DNA of 64,000 nt. Origin: Monarcha castaneiventris obscurior (taxonomy: Eukaryota; Chordata; Aves; Passeriformes; Monarchidae). The position numbers and the translations under genes are program-made. Position 1 is the first letter of the stretch. Each line of letters begins with the position of its first letter. Below the pieces are notes generated by a model that had not been told where the DNA came from, did not search any database, and was given only the letters and a program-made list of their open reading frames with translations. The stretch covers positions 186,001 to 250,000 of the forward strand of contig JAMPIT010000511.1 in NCBI GenBank assembly GCA_026261815.1. Direction: 5' to 3'. Of the stretch, positions 10,268-22,283 are shown piece after piece.

Positions 10268-11036
10268 TAAGAGAGCACAGCCCTGTCTGAGCTTAGGCTC
10301 AGGTTTAAACCCAGACCTGCTGGCCCGGGGAGAGGGAAGGAAAAATTTGGGGGAAAATGCTGAGCCCAGGGCCTGGAAACCAACCTTGCAGGCAAACTGA
10401 GGCTCGGGGCTCCGGAGCTGTGGCACAAACGCACTTTCATTCCTGGGCAGACTGGGATCTGCAGGGAGCCGTGGCTGGCACTGGGCAGGGCAGGTAAAGA
10501 ATGCCCTGGAGCCACTGCTGGGTCCCTCTGCTGCCCACGCCGGGAGTACACAGGAGCTTTGGAAAGGCTGCTTGAAGTTGGTGGTGGACCAAAACCTGGG
10601 GCTGTTGCAAGCGTCGTCCCAATGGACAAGAAAAATAATTCCTTGATTTTGCTTTAAGCCCCGGAGTGGGATAAAATAAGACCAATTGATTGTATCATGA
10701 ATGAAAGAGCAGATTAATCATTTGGTCCCCAAAGCTGCAGAGAATCTGTTTTTATATTTGACCTTCTGAAGGTTGGAGTCATTCTAAAATACCAAAAAAA
10801 AAAAAAAAAAGACAATCCTGAAAGGATTTGTTCCAGAGGAAGCTTTGCACATGGTTTAATGTGAGTAATTTAAAATAAAACTCCTGCTGTAAAGTACTCT
10901 GTCAATGTCCTCGTGTGTGCAATGTCCCATCCCTAAGTGACTTATTGCACACCTGCCATATGTAGCATCCTGAAATCTGTATATTTATTTAAATCTATTG
11001 ATTTTTTTAGACAGCAATTGTCAAGATATAATTTGT

Positions 11037-11042
11037 AATAAA
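11037..11042 (+). promoter_or_regulatory. Candidate distal poly(A) signal, AATAAA
   Basis: AATAAA sits in TTTGTAATAAATAATGAC and follows TATTTATTTA at about 10981-10990, an AU-rich element type known to destabilise short-lived mRNAs such as those of endothelins. A second AATAAA is at about 10874. Assignment to EDN2 is an inference. Confidence 0.5.
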
Positions 11043-11060
11043 TAATGACAACGGTCAATG

Positions 11061-13296
11061 GCATTTTCCTTCCTTATTTGGTGGCTGGGTGGCGGCGAGT
11101 GAAGTGAAAGGAATCCAGATGGCCAAAAGAAATGGGAAACAGAGTGGGAATGGAGAGGCTGGGAATGGTCCTGGGCCCATTTCAGTTCAAAGTGAACCCA
11201 TCTAGAATTCATCTGACTGATTTAAACATTCCTTAACACCAACACCTTCCTCTTTCCCGGATTTCCCTGGGAACAGCGATGGGAAATCATCCCCAGGTTG
11301 TTGTGAGTATGGGACCAGTTTGGATCCTTGTGCCGAGGGATCCTGATGGGGTTTGCCTGGGCTGAGTCCAATCCTTCCCCATCCCTTTGGCTGTGGGGTC
11401 AGCAGGGCAGGGACAGAGCTTTAGATCTGGGAAAGGCTCATTATTATTATTATTATTCATTAATAATAATAATAATAAGTGCAGTTCAAAAGCCATCATC
11501 CAAAGGATGCTGTGACGATGCTGAAGGGTCAGGAGGGGCCCCATCCTCTCCTGTTCCCTGTTTTTCCTGGCTGAGCTGCATCTCCCAGGGCCCAGCCTCC
11601 ACCCCATGGCTTGGTGAAACCCAGAGTCCTTCAGGTGTTTCTGTGACAAGGAATCGTTGTTCCCGTGGCTTTCATGGTAAAGGTATCGATGAGAAGGACC
11701 TGGGATTACAGGTAAAAGGGGGAAAAAGGTGCCTTGAAACACTGCAAAGTCCCTGTGTAAAATGTACAACATCCAAGGTGAAATTCTCCCCTCTTCTGCT
11801 CAGCCTAACCCCAGGGCAGGCCTGGAATTTTGCCTGTTTGGGTTCATTTCCGTGGTGTCCTGCTGGGGCTGATTTCTGTGGTGTGAATGAGGGAAATGAG
11901 GGCTCTGTGCATTTCCCAGGAAAGATTTCCCCACCCTCTGTGATGTCCCCTGAGCCAGCCCCAGGCCCAGCTTTCGATTTGTCTCCCTGAAGTCCCAAAG
12001 GAGCTACAGCCTTGGTCTCAGAGGGAAAATATCCCTGTTTGGGATGCTCAGAGGTCCTGGCACCAGGGGAGTGCCACATTTCGGGAGGTGGGACCATAGG
12101 AGATGCTCTCCAGCTCTGCCACAGTGTCTGGGGAAGAGGGAAAACCTGAGCTAATCATTGGGGGGGAGGGGGGGGGCGTTGAGAGGTTTTTGGGGCCCTG
12201 AGGTCAATTAACAGAGGGAATTTTGACATAGGAATAATGGAAAACATTCCAGGGAGGTTTCCCCATGTTCAAGTGGGGAAACTTTGGACTGGTGAGAGCC
12301 AGAGAAGGAAATGCTGCAAAGTGCCCTGATCCCAAAAGCTCAGCAGAGCTCCTTGCTGGGATGTCCTACAAAGCCCCTCGGTGCCACCAAGGGCTGAGGG
12401 ACAACCTGAACCCCGTGGTGATGCCAGCCCCTGAGCAAAGCCTTCGGGCACAGCTTTAATTACAAGCCCTAATTAGGTATCACCCGAGGGAGGAAGATTC
12501 TTAAGAGCATCTTAATTAGGGTGAAAAGGGATAAGAGAGGACTGTGCTTATTCTTGAGGTTGTTGAATTCGCTGATAAAGATCAGCTGAAGGAGGCTGAA
12601 GGAGGAATGTTTTATAAATTCTCCCAAGTAACAGGAAAGAGCAGAATAATAAAGCTGCATTTAAGTGGAAAATCCAGGAAATCAGGCAACTTCCAAAGGC
12701 AGTTCGGAGTATACGTGATGGGGCATCTTTAATAAGATCTGCCTTTTTTCCTATTGACAATTCCCATCAAAATGGAGATCTCCTGCCATACATGACTCTC
12801 CCATTTTTCCAGAGTTCCTTGAAAAAAGCAATTCTTAAATGGCCCACAGGCAGCAAACTTCTCTTCTGCACTGTGGGACGCTTCTGTCCTCGTCAAGTTG
12901 GGCAATATTTTTCTGATGGGATTTTTTTCCCTTTTTTGTTGCACTGGTTGTGCCTGGGAGAAGCGTTGAGATAAAACAGGATGAAGCTAAAAGATGAAGC
13001 CCCAGGAACAGCCAACTCTCAGGCTGAGACTGACAGAATTTACCACAGAAATGGCTTTTGGTGATTTTGTGTGTGGAATTTACCACAGAAATGGCTTTTG
13101 GTGATTTTGGCTTCTCAGCTCGGGTGGGCAGGGAGAGGGGAGGAGCTGGAGGAGAAAATGTAGATGGTCCTGGTGGGATTAAGGGATCACACAGATTATA
13201 ATTGCATTAATTAGCTGTGCTGGGTAACGAATGAGCTCCAGATAAGCACATCCTGGATCCCACAAGGAGAAAACCTCTGTCCCCTGCGTTGGGGAC
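11061..13296. other. Non-coding, no gene seen
   Basis: It contains an inverted ATT/AAT microsatellite at 11440-11479, a short poly-G run near 12165-12177, and a 40-bp direct duplication at about 13035-13110 (AATTTACCACAGAAATGGCT in both copies). The AT-rich part 12460-12800 may be single-copy. No domain is recognisable in any frame. Confidence 0.6.
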
Positions 13297-14006
13297 TGTG
13301 GGAGTTGGGTACTCCAAACAAATCCAGGTTCTTTATCTTCACCTCTGGGGAGCTTCACCTCGAGCCCCAGCAGATGAGAAACGGCTGCAGAAGTTGTTTC
13401 AGGTTGTTGATTTCTCCTTCTCTCTGCCAGCTCTCAGCTCCGGCCGCACATCTGATGCAGCCGAGTCCGAGCGGGCACTGCCCAGTCCTGGGCTGTCCCG
13501 GCCTTTCTGTGCCCTTTCCATCATCCAACCATTCCTCACAACGCATTTATTAGTTACTGTTCTGTACCAATTCATTTGCACCTATTCTAGACACGGAATT
13601 TCTACCTCTCTTTCATTCTACCAATCATTTTGTGCCACCACCACCAGAGAAGATGGAGGAGAAGGAGAAGAAGAAGAAGAACAGGGCAATGACCAAAATC
13701 CTCCATCTTAGACCCTTCATCCTCATAATAAAAACCCTAAAATCTACTTTTTTACCTTGTAAAATACTAAACCACTACTCATTTTCACACTCTCATGGCT
13801 TGCAATGATTCTGGCAGTGTTGGTAACTTTTCCCATGGGCTGAGGTCAAAGCCGGTGCCATTCTGGGCTTCTTCCAGGGGCTGGGACCCCCTTGCTGGGG
13901 CTCCTGAGCTCCCAGGGCAGCCAGAGGTGTGCCCTGAGCTCCCAGGGCAGCCAGAGGTGTGCCCTGAGCTCCCAGAGCAGCCAGAGCCGTGCCTTGGATT
14001 CCAACA
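13297..14006 (-). mobile_element. Solo LTR (class II-type ERV), copy 1, 6-bp target-site duplication
   Basis: Read on the minus strand it starts TGTTGGAATCCAAGGC and ends AACTCCCACA, so it has TG...CA termini. It is flanked by an exact 6-bp direct repeat GGGGAC at 13291-13296 and 14007-14012. TTTATT at 13546-13551 is the reverse of the AATAAA signal present in all copies. It is longer than the others because a 30-bp segment near its 5' end is triplicated (about 13890-13985). No gag, pol or env sequence lies beside it, so it is a recombined solo LTR. Confidence 0.93.
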
Positions 14007-14249
14007 GGGGACAGGGAGAGAGGCGCCGCTGGCTCAGCCCATGCTGGGAATTGTCATTCCTGTGGTGCCTCTGGAGCACAGCCTGAAAAACAGGGCATGA
14101 ACACCTTGCTGAGCATCATTCCCTGTGAATTAGTGGGAAAACACCTCAGGTGCTGCGTTCCAAGGGAAAGAATGACAAGGCTGATCCAAGAGACTTTCCC
14201 AAACTCTGGGATCTCTCCTTGCCCGCGGTGGGGTTGTTCTGGCAGCAGC

Positions 14250-14864
14250 CACAGAGGCTGGAAAATCCACCAGGGAATCATGAGAGCCCATGGAGGCTGG
14301 AAAATTTCACCAGGAGCTGTGAGAACCCACAGAGGCTGGAAAATCCTATGAGAAGTTGTGAGAGCTCACAGAGGTTGGAAAATCCTACAAGGAATTGTGA
14401 GAGCCCCCACAAAGGCTGGAATATCCATCTGGGAATTGTGAGAGCCCCCACAGAGGTTGGAAAATCCTATGAGGAGTTGTGAGAACTCACAGAGGTTGGA
14501 AAATCCAACTGGGAATTGTGAGAACCCACAGAGGTTGGAAAATCCAACTGGGAATTGTGAGAACCCACAGAGGTTGGAAAATCCAACAAGGAATTGTGAG
14601 AGCCCCCACAAAGGCTGGATTATCTAACTGGGAATTGTGAGAACCCACAGAGGCTGGAAAATCCAACAAGGAATTTCGAGAGCCCCCACAAAGGCTGGAC
14701 TATCCAACTGGGAATTGTGAGAACCCACAAAAGCTGGAACATCCAACTGGGAATTGTGAGAACCCACAGAGGTTGGAAAATCCAACAAGGAATTGTGAGA
14801 GCCCCCACAAAGGCTGGAATATCCAACTGGGAATTGTGAGAACCCACAGAGGCTGGAAAATCCT
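14250..14864. repeat. Minisatellite, alternating 39- and 41-bp units
   Basis: About 15 copies of AGGYTGGAAAATCCAACTGG GAATTGTGAGAACCCACAG-type units. Versions with GAGCCCCCACAA are 41 bp and versions with GAACCCACAG are 39 bp. They are arranged in a partly regular pattern, suggesting a higher-order unit of two or three monomers. Open frames on the minus strand (for example 14366-14961) are repeat artefacts. Confidence 0.93.
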
Positions 14865-17394
14865 CTCCCATCTCCCTCCAAGGACAGGGATGTCCCCCTG
14901 GCGTCCCCCCTCCTTTCACCCTGACCCCGTTAGCCCGTTCTCTGCAGGATGTGGTGCCCAAAGGGTCACCCTGACAGCTTTTTTAGTTTCCATCTCTGAA
15001 GATCTCCACGCCTTCATTGCAGCAGCGAGACTGTGACAGTTCAGGGAAGATCTGGGGTGGGGAATGAGCCTCTCCCGGGGATTTGATGGCCAATCCGAGG
15101 TGCTGCTCTGTGACTTTGTTGTTAAAAGGGAATAAACTCCCTCCAGCTCCGTTGCAGGGGGAGGAGGAGGGAGCACACACGGAGCAATTAAGAAAAATGT
15201 CTTTGACCTTCAGCAACTTAATCAGTTGCCAGTGTTCCTCCTAATAGTGTGCTAATGGTTAAGTTCTTCTGGCTGCCATAAAAAGTGCTATAACTGGAGG
15301 CTACAATAAAGTGCTGATCAACCCATCAAGTGAGTCAATCCAAAAGTAATATCTGTCTTTGTAATGACTGTAATAAAAGCCATGCCAAAGCCAGGAGATG
15401 ACGTGAATAAGAATGCTGCTTAATTATGCTGGGCTGCGCCGCTGGGTGCCTGTGCCACACTTCCACCAAGCTGCTCTTGGGTGACATTGCCACCCCTGCC
15501 TGTGGAAGCCAGACTTTGTGTGCTCCAGGGACAGCCCTGAGAGGCTTGGACAGCTCTCCATCCAAGCCAAGCGGAGTTTTGGTGCAGGAAAAGGTGTTGG
15601 ATTTGGCTTGGGGCTGTTGATCCTGGCAAAATGCAGGATGGAGGCATCGCTGCGATTCCCTTTGTGAGAGGCTGGGGCTGGGAAGAGGGGAAAAGGGTTT
15701 ATAAACTTCAGGTGTCCTGGAGTTAAAGGCAGCTAACGTTTAATGCCCTGGCAGCGGAGCAGGGCGAAGGTTCCCTGTGCTAAAAGGGGGTGGGTGCAAG
15801 GAAGGAGAAGGAGGGAAAAGCCAGGATCAGTCTGGGAGACCCTTCTGGGCACTGGGGTGGAGCTGAGGGGCTGACAGAGACTGAACCCCGTCTCTGAGTG
15901 TTTGCCATGGAAGAAAATGATCAAGTGCCCTTCAAAGGGCCCTCACACGTAGAGGAGCAAAGGGGCTGGAGGATCCTTCCCTGCCTGATGCCTTGACTTG
16001 ATTTTCCTGGGAGCTGGGGGCTCTCAGCACCTCCAGGCACCGCCCAGGGCAGGACGGAGCAAAACCGCCTCTAAAACCGAGTTTTGTCTGTGCTGCCCTT
16101 TGCAGAGGCACAGGTGAGTGACAGGGTCAGTGACAAAGCCATAAACCACCCCTGGCATCTGGAATCTGCCTGCTTTGGGAATTGTCCCGCTGTGCACAGG
16201 GGGTTGGACAGAGCACAAAGGGACAGCGAGGAGCAGCCGCTGCTGCTGTCTTCCTACAAAACATCCCGGCCTTGTGGGATCCCTGCGAGCACAGAGGATG
16301 CTGAGGAGCAGGACCCCGATTCACAGGCCCAGCATGGAGCTGGTGGCAAACACGCCGCAGCCTTCCAAGGAATGGCGCAGCGGATTCCTCCCCCATCGGC
16401 AGGGAAAACAGGATGCAGGCCACATTCCTGCTCGCATAGACAAGGCTCTCCACAGCAGCACAAACACATTGCTCAGCTCCAATTAAACCCTGGCTTTATA
16501 TCACCTTGCTGCTGATAAGGCTCTGATTAATGGAAGAATTGTCTTTTTTTTTTTTCCAATAAAGTCCCTGGTGTTAATTGTTTTTTCCCTCTCGCATTTC
16601 TTGTTTCAAAGGCGCTTTCGAGGAGGGCTGCTGATTGTGCTGGAAGCTGCATGGGAACACTTAGTCTCTTCCTGGTTTTGTTTTTTTGGGGCTAAGTGCT
16701 GCCGCCGAGAGCGGCGGGTCCAACAGACAAATCAGCCCTGCGGATACCCAGCGAGATCCTGCCCTGGTGCCTCCCAATAAACAAGCGCAGGTTCATGTGT
16801 TTGTCCATGACACAGAAAGCGCCAGAACAATGATCTGGTGACTTCTGCCAGCGTTGTTTCCTCTGCAGAGCCGCCTTCCCTGGCGGAGCCTCAGGTGCGT
16901 AGCAACAGCTCAGCAAAACAAACGCCAACCATGGCGAGGCTTTGGGAAAACATTATCCCTGTCCGGAGGGTGCGGCTGCGCTTTCCATGGAGCTGGGATC
17001 GGCCCCAACGGCCGGGGCTGCCTCCCGAATGCCAGGCTCATCTGCCAGCTCCCGGGAAGAGCTCTGGAGCACCGGCACAGGCGGCTGCTGCTCCGAGCCC
17101 GCGGGGGATGAGCTCGGGTGTCACGCTTGGAGCACGGGGCTGGAGTCTCCTGGCAAAAATGGGTGTTTTTTCCGGTCATCCAAGAGCCTTTCCTCTCTGC
17201 CTTCCTGGGGATGGCAGGTGGGAATGGCTCCATCACCACCAGCGTGGTCCAGCCCCGGAGGGACAGGGGTGTGGGCAGAGGTGTGGGCACGGAGCCACAG
17301 CCAGGGCTCCCTGCTCAGGGAGACACCCCTGATCCTGCCTCTGCCCTGGTGCAGGTGGGAAATCTGGTGAGAAATCAACCCCTGCAAACTCTGG
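14865..17394. other. Non-coding; candidate conserved element at 15183-15440
   Basis: No gene recognised. The stretch 15183-15440 is AT-rich and has several TAAT/ATTA homeodomain-type cores (for example GCTTAATTATGC at about 15418-15429) and no repeat signature, so it is a candidate regulatory element. There is a poly-T run near 16543-16556. Confidence 0.45.
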
Positions 17395-17845
17395 CTCAGG
17401 TAAGAACTCAGGTGAGAACTCAGGTGAGAACTCAGGGAAGGACTCAGGTGAGAACTCAGGTAAGAAATCAACCCCTGCAAACCCTGGCTCAGGTAAGAAC
17501 TTAGGTAAGAAATCAGGCTCTGCAGACCCTGACTTGGATAAGAACTCAGGCCCTGAAGGACTCAGGCAAGAACTCAGGCCCTGCAGAGGCTGGTTCAATA
17601 AGAGCTCAGGCCCTGCAGATGCTGGCTCAGTGAGAACTCAGGCCCTGCAGATGCTGGTTCAATAAGAACTCAGGCCCTGCAGAGGCTGGCCCAGTGAGAG
17701 CTCAGGCCCTGCAGATGCTGGTTCAATAAGAACTCAGGCCCTGCAGAGGCTGGCTCAGTGAGAGCTCAGGCCCTGCAGAGGCTGTCTCAATAAGAACTCA
17801 GGCCCTGCAGAGGCTGGCTCAGTGAAAACTCAGGCCCTGCAGACC
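17395..17845. repeat. Minisatellite, AACTCAGG-based units
   Basis: It begins with 11-12-bp copies of AACTCAGGTGAG and AACTCAGGTAAG. From about 17540 it becomes a 30-31-bp unit (ACTCAGGCCCTGCAGAGGCT, then GGCTCAGTGAG or GGTTCAATAAG), with about ten copies. Several units recreate GTGAG or GTAAG donor-like motifs. Confidence 0.9.
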
Positions 17846-18334
17846 CCAACCCCAGCAGAGGAGACACCAAGAGCCAGCAAGGACACGTGGAACTCGGCCC
17901 CTGAAGTGTCCTGGGGACACTTGCAAGGAGACAGCACTGAAATGCCAGATAAAGACACTCCTGGGACCTGGAGCTTCTCCCCCAGCCTGGGGGAAGCCCA
18001 GGTGAGAGCTCGGAGGGACAGGATGTGGAGGAGAGCAGGGAAATCAGAGCCTGATAAAGCAAGTGGAGATTGTCCCAGGGCAGGGACCAGGCAGTCTGGG
18101 CCAGGGGGTGAAGATGTGTGAGTTTACAGGAAAATGCTCTGTTCAGAAGCCCTGCCTGGTGCACAGCAGGAGATTCTTGTGCTCTCCGGGCTGGTCTCAC
18201 CTGGAGGAAATTTCAGCCCTGTGTGCCCTGAGCATCTCCTGTTTGGTGACTGTGAGCCAGTCCCCAGCAGCACATCTGCTCCAGCTGTGCAGTGCTGTCC
18301 CCCTCACTGCTCCCTGTCTGTGGTGGCTGCCGGC

Positions 18335-19480
18335 CTTCCCTCAGCCTGCTTTCCCTCAGCCTGCTTTCCCTCAGCCTGCCTTCCCTCAGCCTGCTTTCCC
18401 TCAGCCTGCCTTCCCTCAGCCAGCTTTCCCTCAGCCTGCCTTCCCTCAGCCTGCTTTCCCTCAGCCTGCTTTTCCTCAGCCTGCTTTCCCTCAGCCTGCT
18501 TTTCCTCAGCCTGCTTTCCCTCAGCCTGCTTTCCTTCAGCCTGCCTTCCCTCAGCCTGCTTTCCCTCAGCCTGCCTTCCCTCAGCCTGCCTTCCCTCAGC
18601 CTGCCTTCCCTCAGCCTGCTTTCCATCAGCCTGCTTTCCCTCAGCCTGAGCTTTCCCTCAGCCTGCTTTCCCTCAGCCTGCTTTTCCTCAGCTGCTTTCC
18701 TCAGCCTGCCTTCCCTCAGCCTGCCTTCCCTCAGCCTGCCTTCCCTCAGCCTGCTTTCCTTCAGCCTGCCTTCCCTCAGCCTGCCTTCCCTCAGCCAGCT
18801 TTCCCTCAGCCAGCTTTCCCTCAGCCTGCTTTCCCTCAGCCAGCTTTCCCTCAGCCTGCTTTCCCTCAGCCTGCTTTTCCTCAGCCAGCTTTTCCTCAGC
18901 CTGCCTTCCCTCAGCCTGCCTTCCCTCAGCCTGCCTTCCCTCGCCTGTTTCTTCAGCTGTTCAGCTGTTCCCTCAGCCTGCTTTCCTTCAGCCTGCCTTC
19001 CCTCAGCCTGCCTTCCCTCAGCCTGCTTTCCTTCAGCCTGCCTTCCCTCAGCCTGCTTTCCTTCAGCCTGCCTTCCCTCAGCCTGCCTTCCCTCAGCCTG
19101 CCTTCCCTCAGCCTGCTTTCCTTCAGCCTGCCTTCCCTCAGCCTGCCTTCCCTCAGCCTGCCTTCCCTCAGCCTGCCTTCCCTCAGCCTGCTTTCCCTCA
19201 GCCTGCCTTCCCTCAGCCTGCTTTCCCTCAGCCTGCCTTCCCTCAGCCTGCTTTCCCTCAGCCTGCTTTCCCTCAGCCTGCTTTCCCTCAGCCTGCTTTT
19301 CCTCAGCCTGCTTTCCCTCAGCCTGCTTTCCCTCAGCCTGCTTTCCCTCAGCCTGCTTTCCCTCAGCCTGCTTTCCCTCAGCCTGCCTTCCCTCAGCCTG
19401 CCTTCCCTCAGCCTGCTTTCCCTCAGCCTGCTTTCCCTCAGCCTGCTTTTCCTCAGCCAGCTTTCCCTCAGCCAGGGCGG
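18335..19480. repeat. Minisatellite, 15 bp x ~76 (CCTGCTTTCCCTCAG)
   Basis: This is a 1.14 kb array of a 15-mer, with variants CCTGCCTTCCCTCAG, CCTGCTTTTCCTCAG, CCAGCTTTCCCTCAG and CCTGCTTTCCTTCAG. Two brief irregular spots occur, near 18645-18700 and 18935-18970. Because 15 is a multiple of three, frames on both strands stay open for hundreds of codons (PAFPQ, SLLSL, PSACF or AEGKQ peptides). These have no domain and are not called genes. The plus strand is strongly pyrimidine-biased. Confidence 0.96.
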
Positions 19481-19629
19481 CCTTTTCCTTTCCTCCTCCA
19501 TTTCCACATTTCACTGAAGCTTTCCAACTTCCTTTGCACACCTCCCTCGTCTCCACCCCACTGCTGCACTCTCCTCCTCCACTTTTCCTTCCCTTTCCTT
19601 TATCTTTCTACCTTTTTGTTGTTATGACT

Positions 19630-20297
<668 letters not shown>

Positions 20298-21600
20298 ACT
20301 TTCCACAGCAGGTGAATTTTTAGATTTGAGTTTAAAAATAGGACAAAAGGAAAGAAAAGGGGTGGATGAGAGAGGTCAAGACAGGAGATGTGGAGCAGGG
20401 AAAGAGAAAAGAAGCAGCAGGAAAGGGCATCCCAATGTCAGCTCACACTTCTGGGGTGGGCAGTGAAATGAGTTGGTCTCATTCATATTAAATATTTATA
20501 TTAAATATATTAAATTTATATTGCTGAAAGCACTCAGCCACAGGCAGAGCCCAGCCCCAGCCCAGTGGGAATGAGCAGCTCACATCCCACTGCTCAGGGG
20601 CTCCTCCAGGGCACAGAGCTGGGCCCAAGCTCTTCTCTGAGCTTTTCCTTGAACTCATTTTTGTGGTGTTTTCCCAGGTCCCAGGGGGATAAACCAGCTG
20701 GGAACAGCCTCGGGGGATGCTCTGAGGAGCAGGGGAAGTGCCCTGAGCAGCCAGGGGAAGGTGACACCAGGTCTGTGCCCAGCTCTGGGCGCTGTGCTGG
20801 GCACGGGACCCTCTCACAGCACAGCTGCAGCCTCTGGGGGCTCTGCGTGGGCGACTTGGGCTGCTCACGGAGATGCTTTTTTGGCCAAAGTCTCCTTGAG
20901 GGGCAGATTTATGGCAAGGGTTGGGTCCAGCACTGAGAGAAGCCGTGGCAGGGAACAGGGAGAGTTCTGCAGCCTGAACTGAATGAGTTGTCAAACCAGA
21001 TGGGTCCTTCCAACCTCACAGCCCCTCACAAACGAAAGTGAGAATGGAAGAGAAATTTTGGGGATGATGGAGAGAGCTGGCAAAGAAGAACCCTTGGGCA
21101 GAGGGGTGGGTGTTTTGAGGGAATGGCTGGGCAGTCAGATCCTGCCCCTTCAATGTTTGTTCCTTCCCAGACTGTTTTACGATGTGCAAAACTTCAGGTG
21201 AAGGGTGCTGAGCAAATACAGAGCTCCCACACATGTCCTAAATATGGAGGGGAATTATCCCATTGGTGCTGCCATGGGAATGTGCCAGTTCTGTGACACG
21301 GCAGGGAAAGGGCTCAGCAGTGCCTCACACACCCCCTGCCCTGCAGATTTGTGGGCACCCTCCATGTGAGCCGTTCCTTTGGGAAAACAGGAGCCAAACT
21401 GCCCACGGCTGCTGCCCCTTTGCTCCCTGTCGCTGTCCTGGGCTCTCTGCAGCTTCTGTGCCGTAGCTCGGGGGGCAGAGATCCTCCAAGAGCATCTCCT
21501 TGGCAAAGTCACTCAGCAGGATCAGCCACACACTCACACACGTGTGCACACACGGATGGCTTCAGTGATATGGGTCGGCAGCAAAGGCAGGAAGGGTCTC
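20298..21600. other. Non-coding, no gene seen
   Basis: An AT-rich run of TATTAAAT repeats lies at about 20487-20522, and a CA/TG-rich stretch at about 21530-21555. No domain is seen in any frame. Confidence 0.55.
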
Positions 21601-22075
21601 TGCGTGGGTTTCCACTGGAGCTCTTTAATGCATCCACACCATGAAGGGATCAAGAGGCAAAGACGAGACAATGGAGAGCTCAGGTTTAATTACGGGAGTG
21701 GGGTGAGCGCCAGGGACCAATGATCTGAGGGCACAGGGTGGTACAAAGGTGGGATTAGGGAATGGGGAAGCTCGGGGGGAGTGGTGAGAGGCAAAGGCCA
21801 ATGGGGGGAACCTGGAGTGGAGAACTTTCTGGGATATGAAACACATAAGGTCACAGGGAACACAGAACTGGGGTACATTACCGTAACAACAAAGCAATCT
21901 GGGAAAAGCTGCTTTTCTCACCGTGACCAGACATAAATCTCTGGTACTAGGTGTGGATGCTGGAAGCTTGGGTGCAGAGAGATTTCTCAGTTTTCTGACA
22001 GTGTCTGTGTGAAAGCCTCCCTTTCTCACAGACTCTCTGGGAAGACAGTTGGGAGTTTTTTGTAAATTATAATAT
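21601..22075. other. Unclassified non-coding sequence, possibly ERV-derived
   Basis: It has no recognisable coding frame. It adjoins the LTR-like element that begins near 22076 and has a purine-rich composition unlike its neighbours. It could be internal retroviral remnant, but I cannot support a specific element. Confidence 0.3.
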
Positions 22076-22283
22076 TGTTATGGTACATAGAAGAAAAACA
22101 GTTGAAATGTTGTTGGGTTCAGCCAATCCCTTTGGGGGGTGGCTGACTAATAAACCAATGACCTCATGCTAGCCCCACGAATTAAGGTATATAACCAAAC
22201 TTGTAAATTAATAAAGTGTCAGTTTCTGTTCATATGAAATCGTCTGTGTCGCATTCATTCCCCAACCTGCTGCCTGCTAGACA
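22076..22283 (+). mobile_element. LTR-like fragment with CCAAT, TATA and AATAAA
   Basis: Retroviral promoter features are in order: CAGCCAATCCC at about 22120, a second CCAAT near 22155, TATATAA at 22188-22194, AATAAA at 22210-22215, and a GTGTC-rich downstream segment that may end in a CA near 22283. The short TATA-to-poly(A) spacing is typical of short-R LTRs. The boundaries are uncertain and I found no clear target-site duplication. It is unrelated to the four-copy family. Confidence 0.55.

Larger units (their letters stand above)
9124..11060 (+). other. EDN2: EDN2 3' UTR, two possible ends
   Basis: There is no further coding sequence. A proximal end would use ATTAAA at 9661-9666, giving a 3' UTR of about 0.55 kb. 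A distal end would use AATAAA at 11037-11042, preceded by an AU-rich block at about 10970-11020 (TATTTATTTA, then T-rich). The 10670-11060 block reads like a conserved 3' UTR end. Between the two lies a CR1 tail at 10205-10267. Whether 10670-11060 belongs to EDN2 is inferred from strand and distance only. Confidence 0.5.

Noticed and set aside
13289..13711. Conserved-looking peptides recurring near 13.3, 32.9, 53.1 and 60.1 kb (for example SARSDSAASDVRPELRAGRE)
   Set aside because: The repeated similarity is explained by the four solo LTR copies. It is conserved because the DNA is a repeat family, and both strands give open frames.
20930..21020. Possible CR1 tail (ATGGGTCCTTCCAACCTCAC)
   Set aside because: Only about 15 bases resemble the tail and the terminal octamers are absent.
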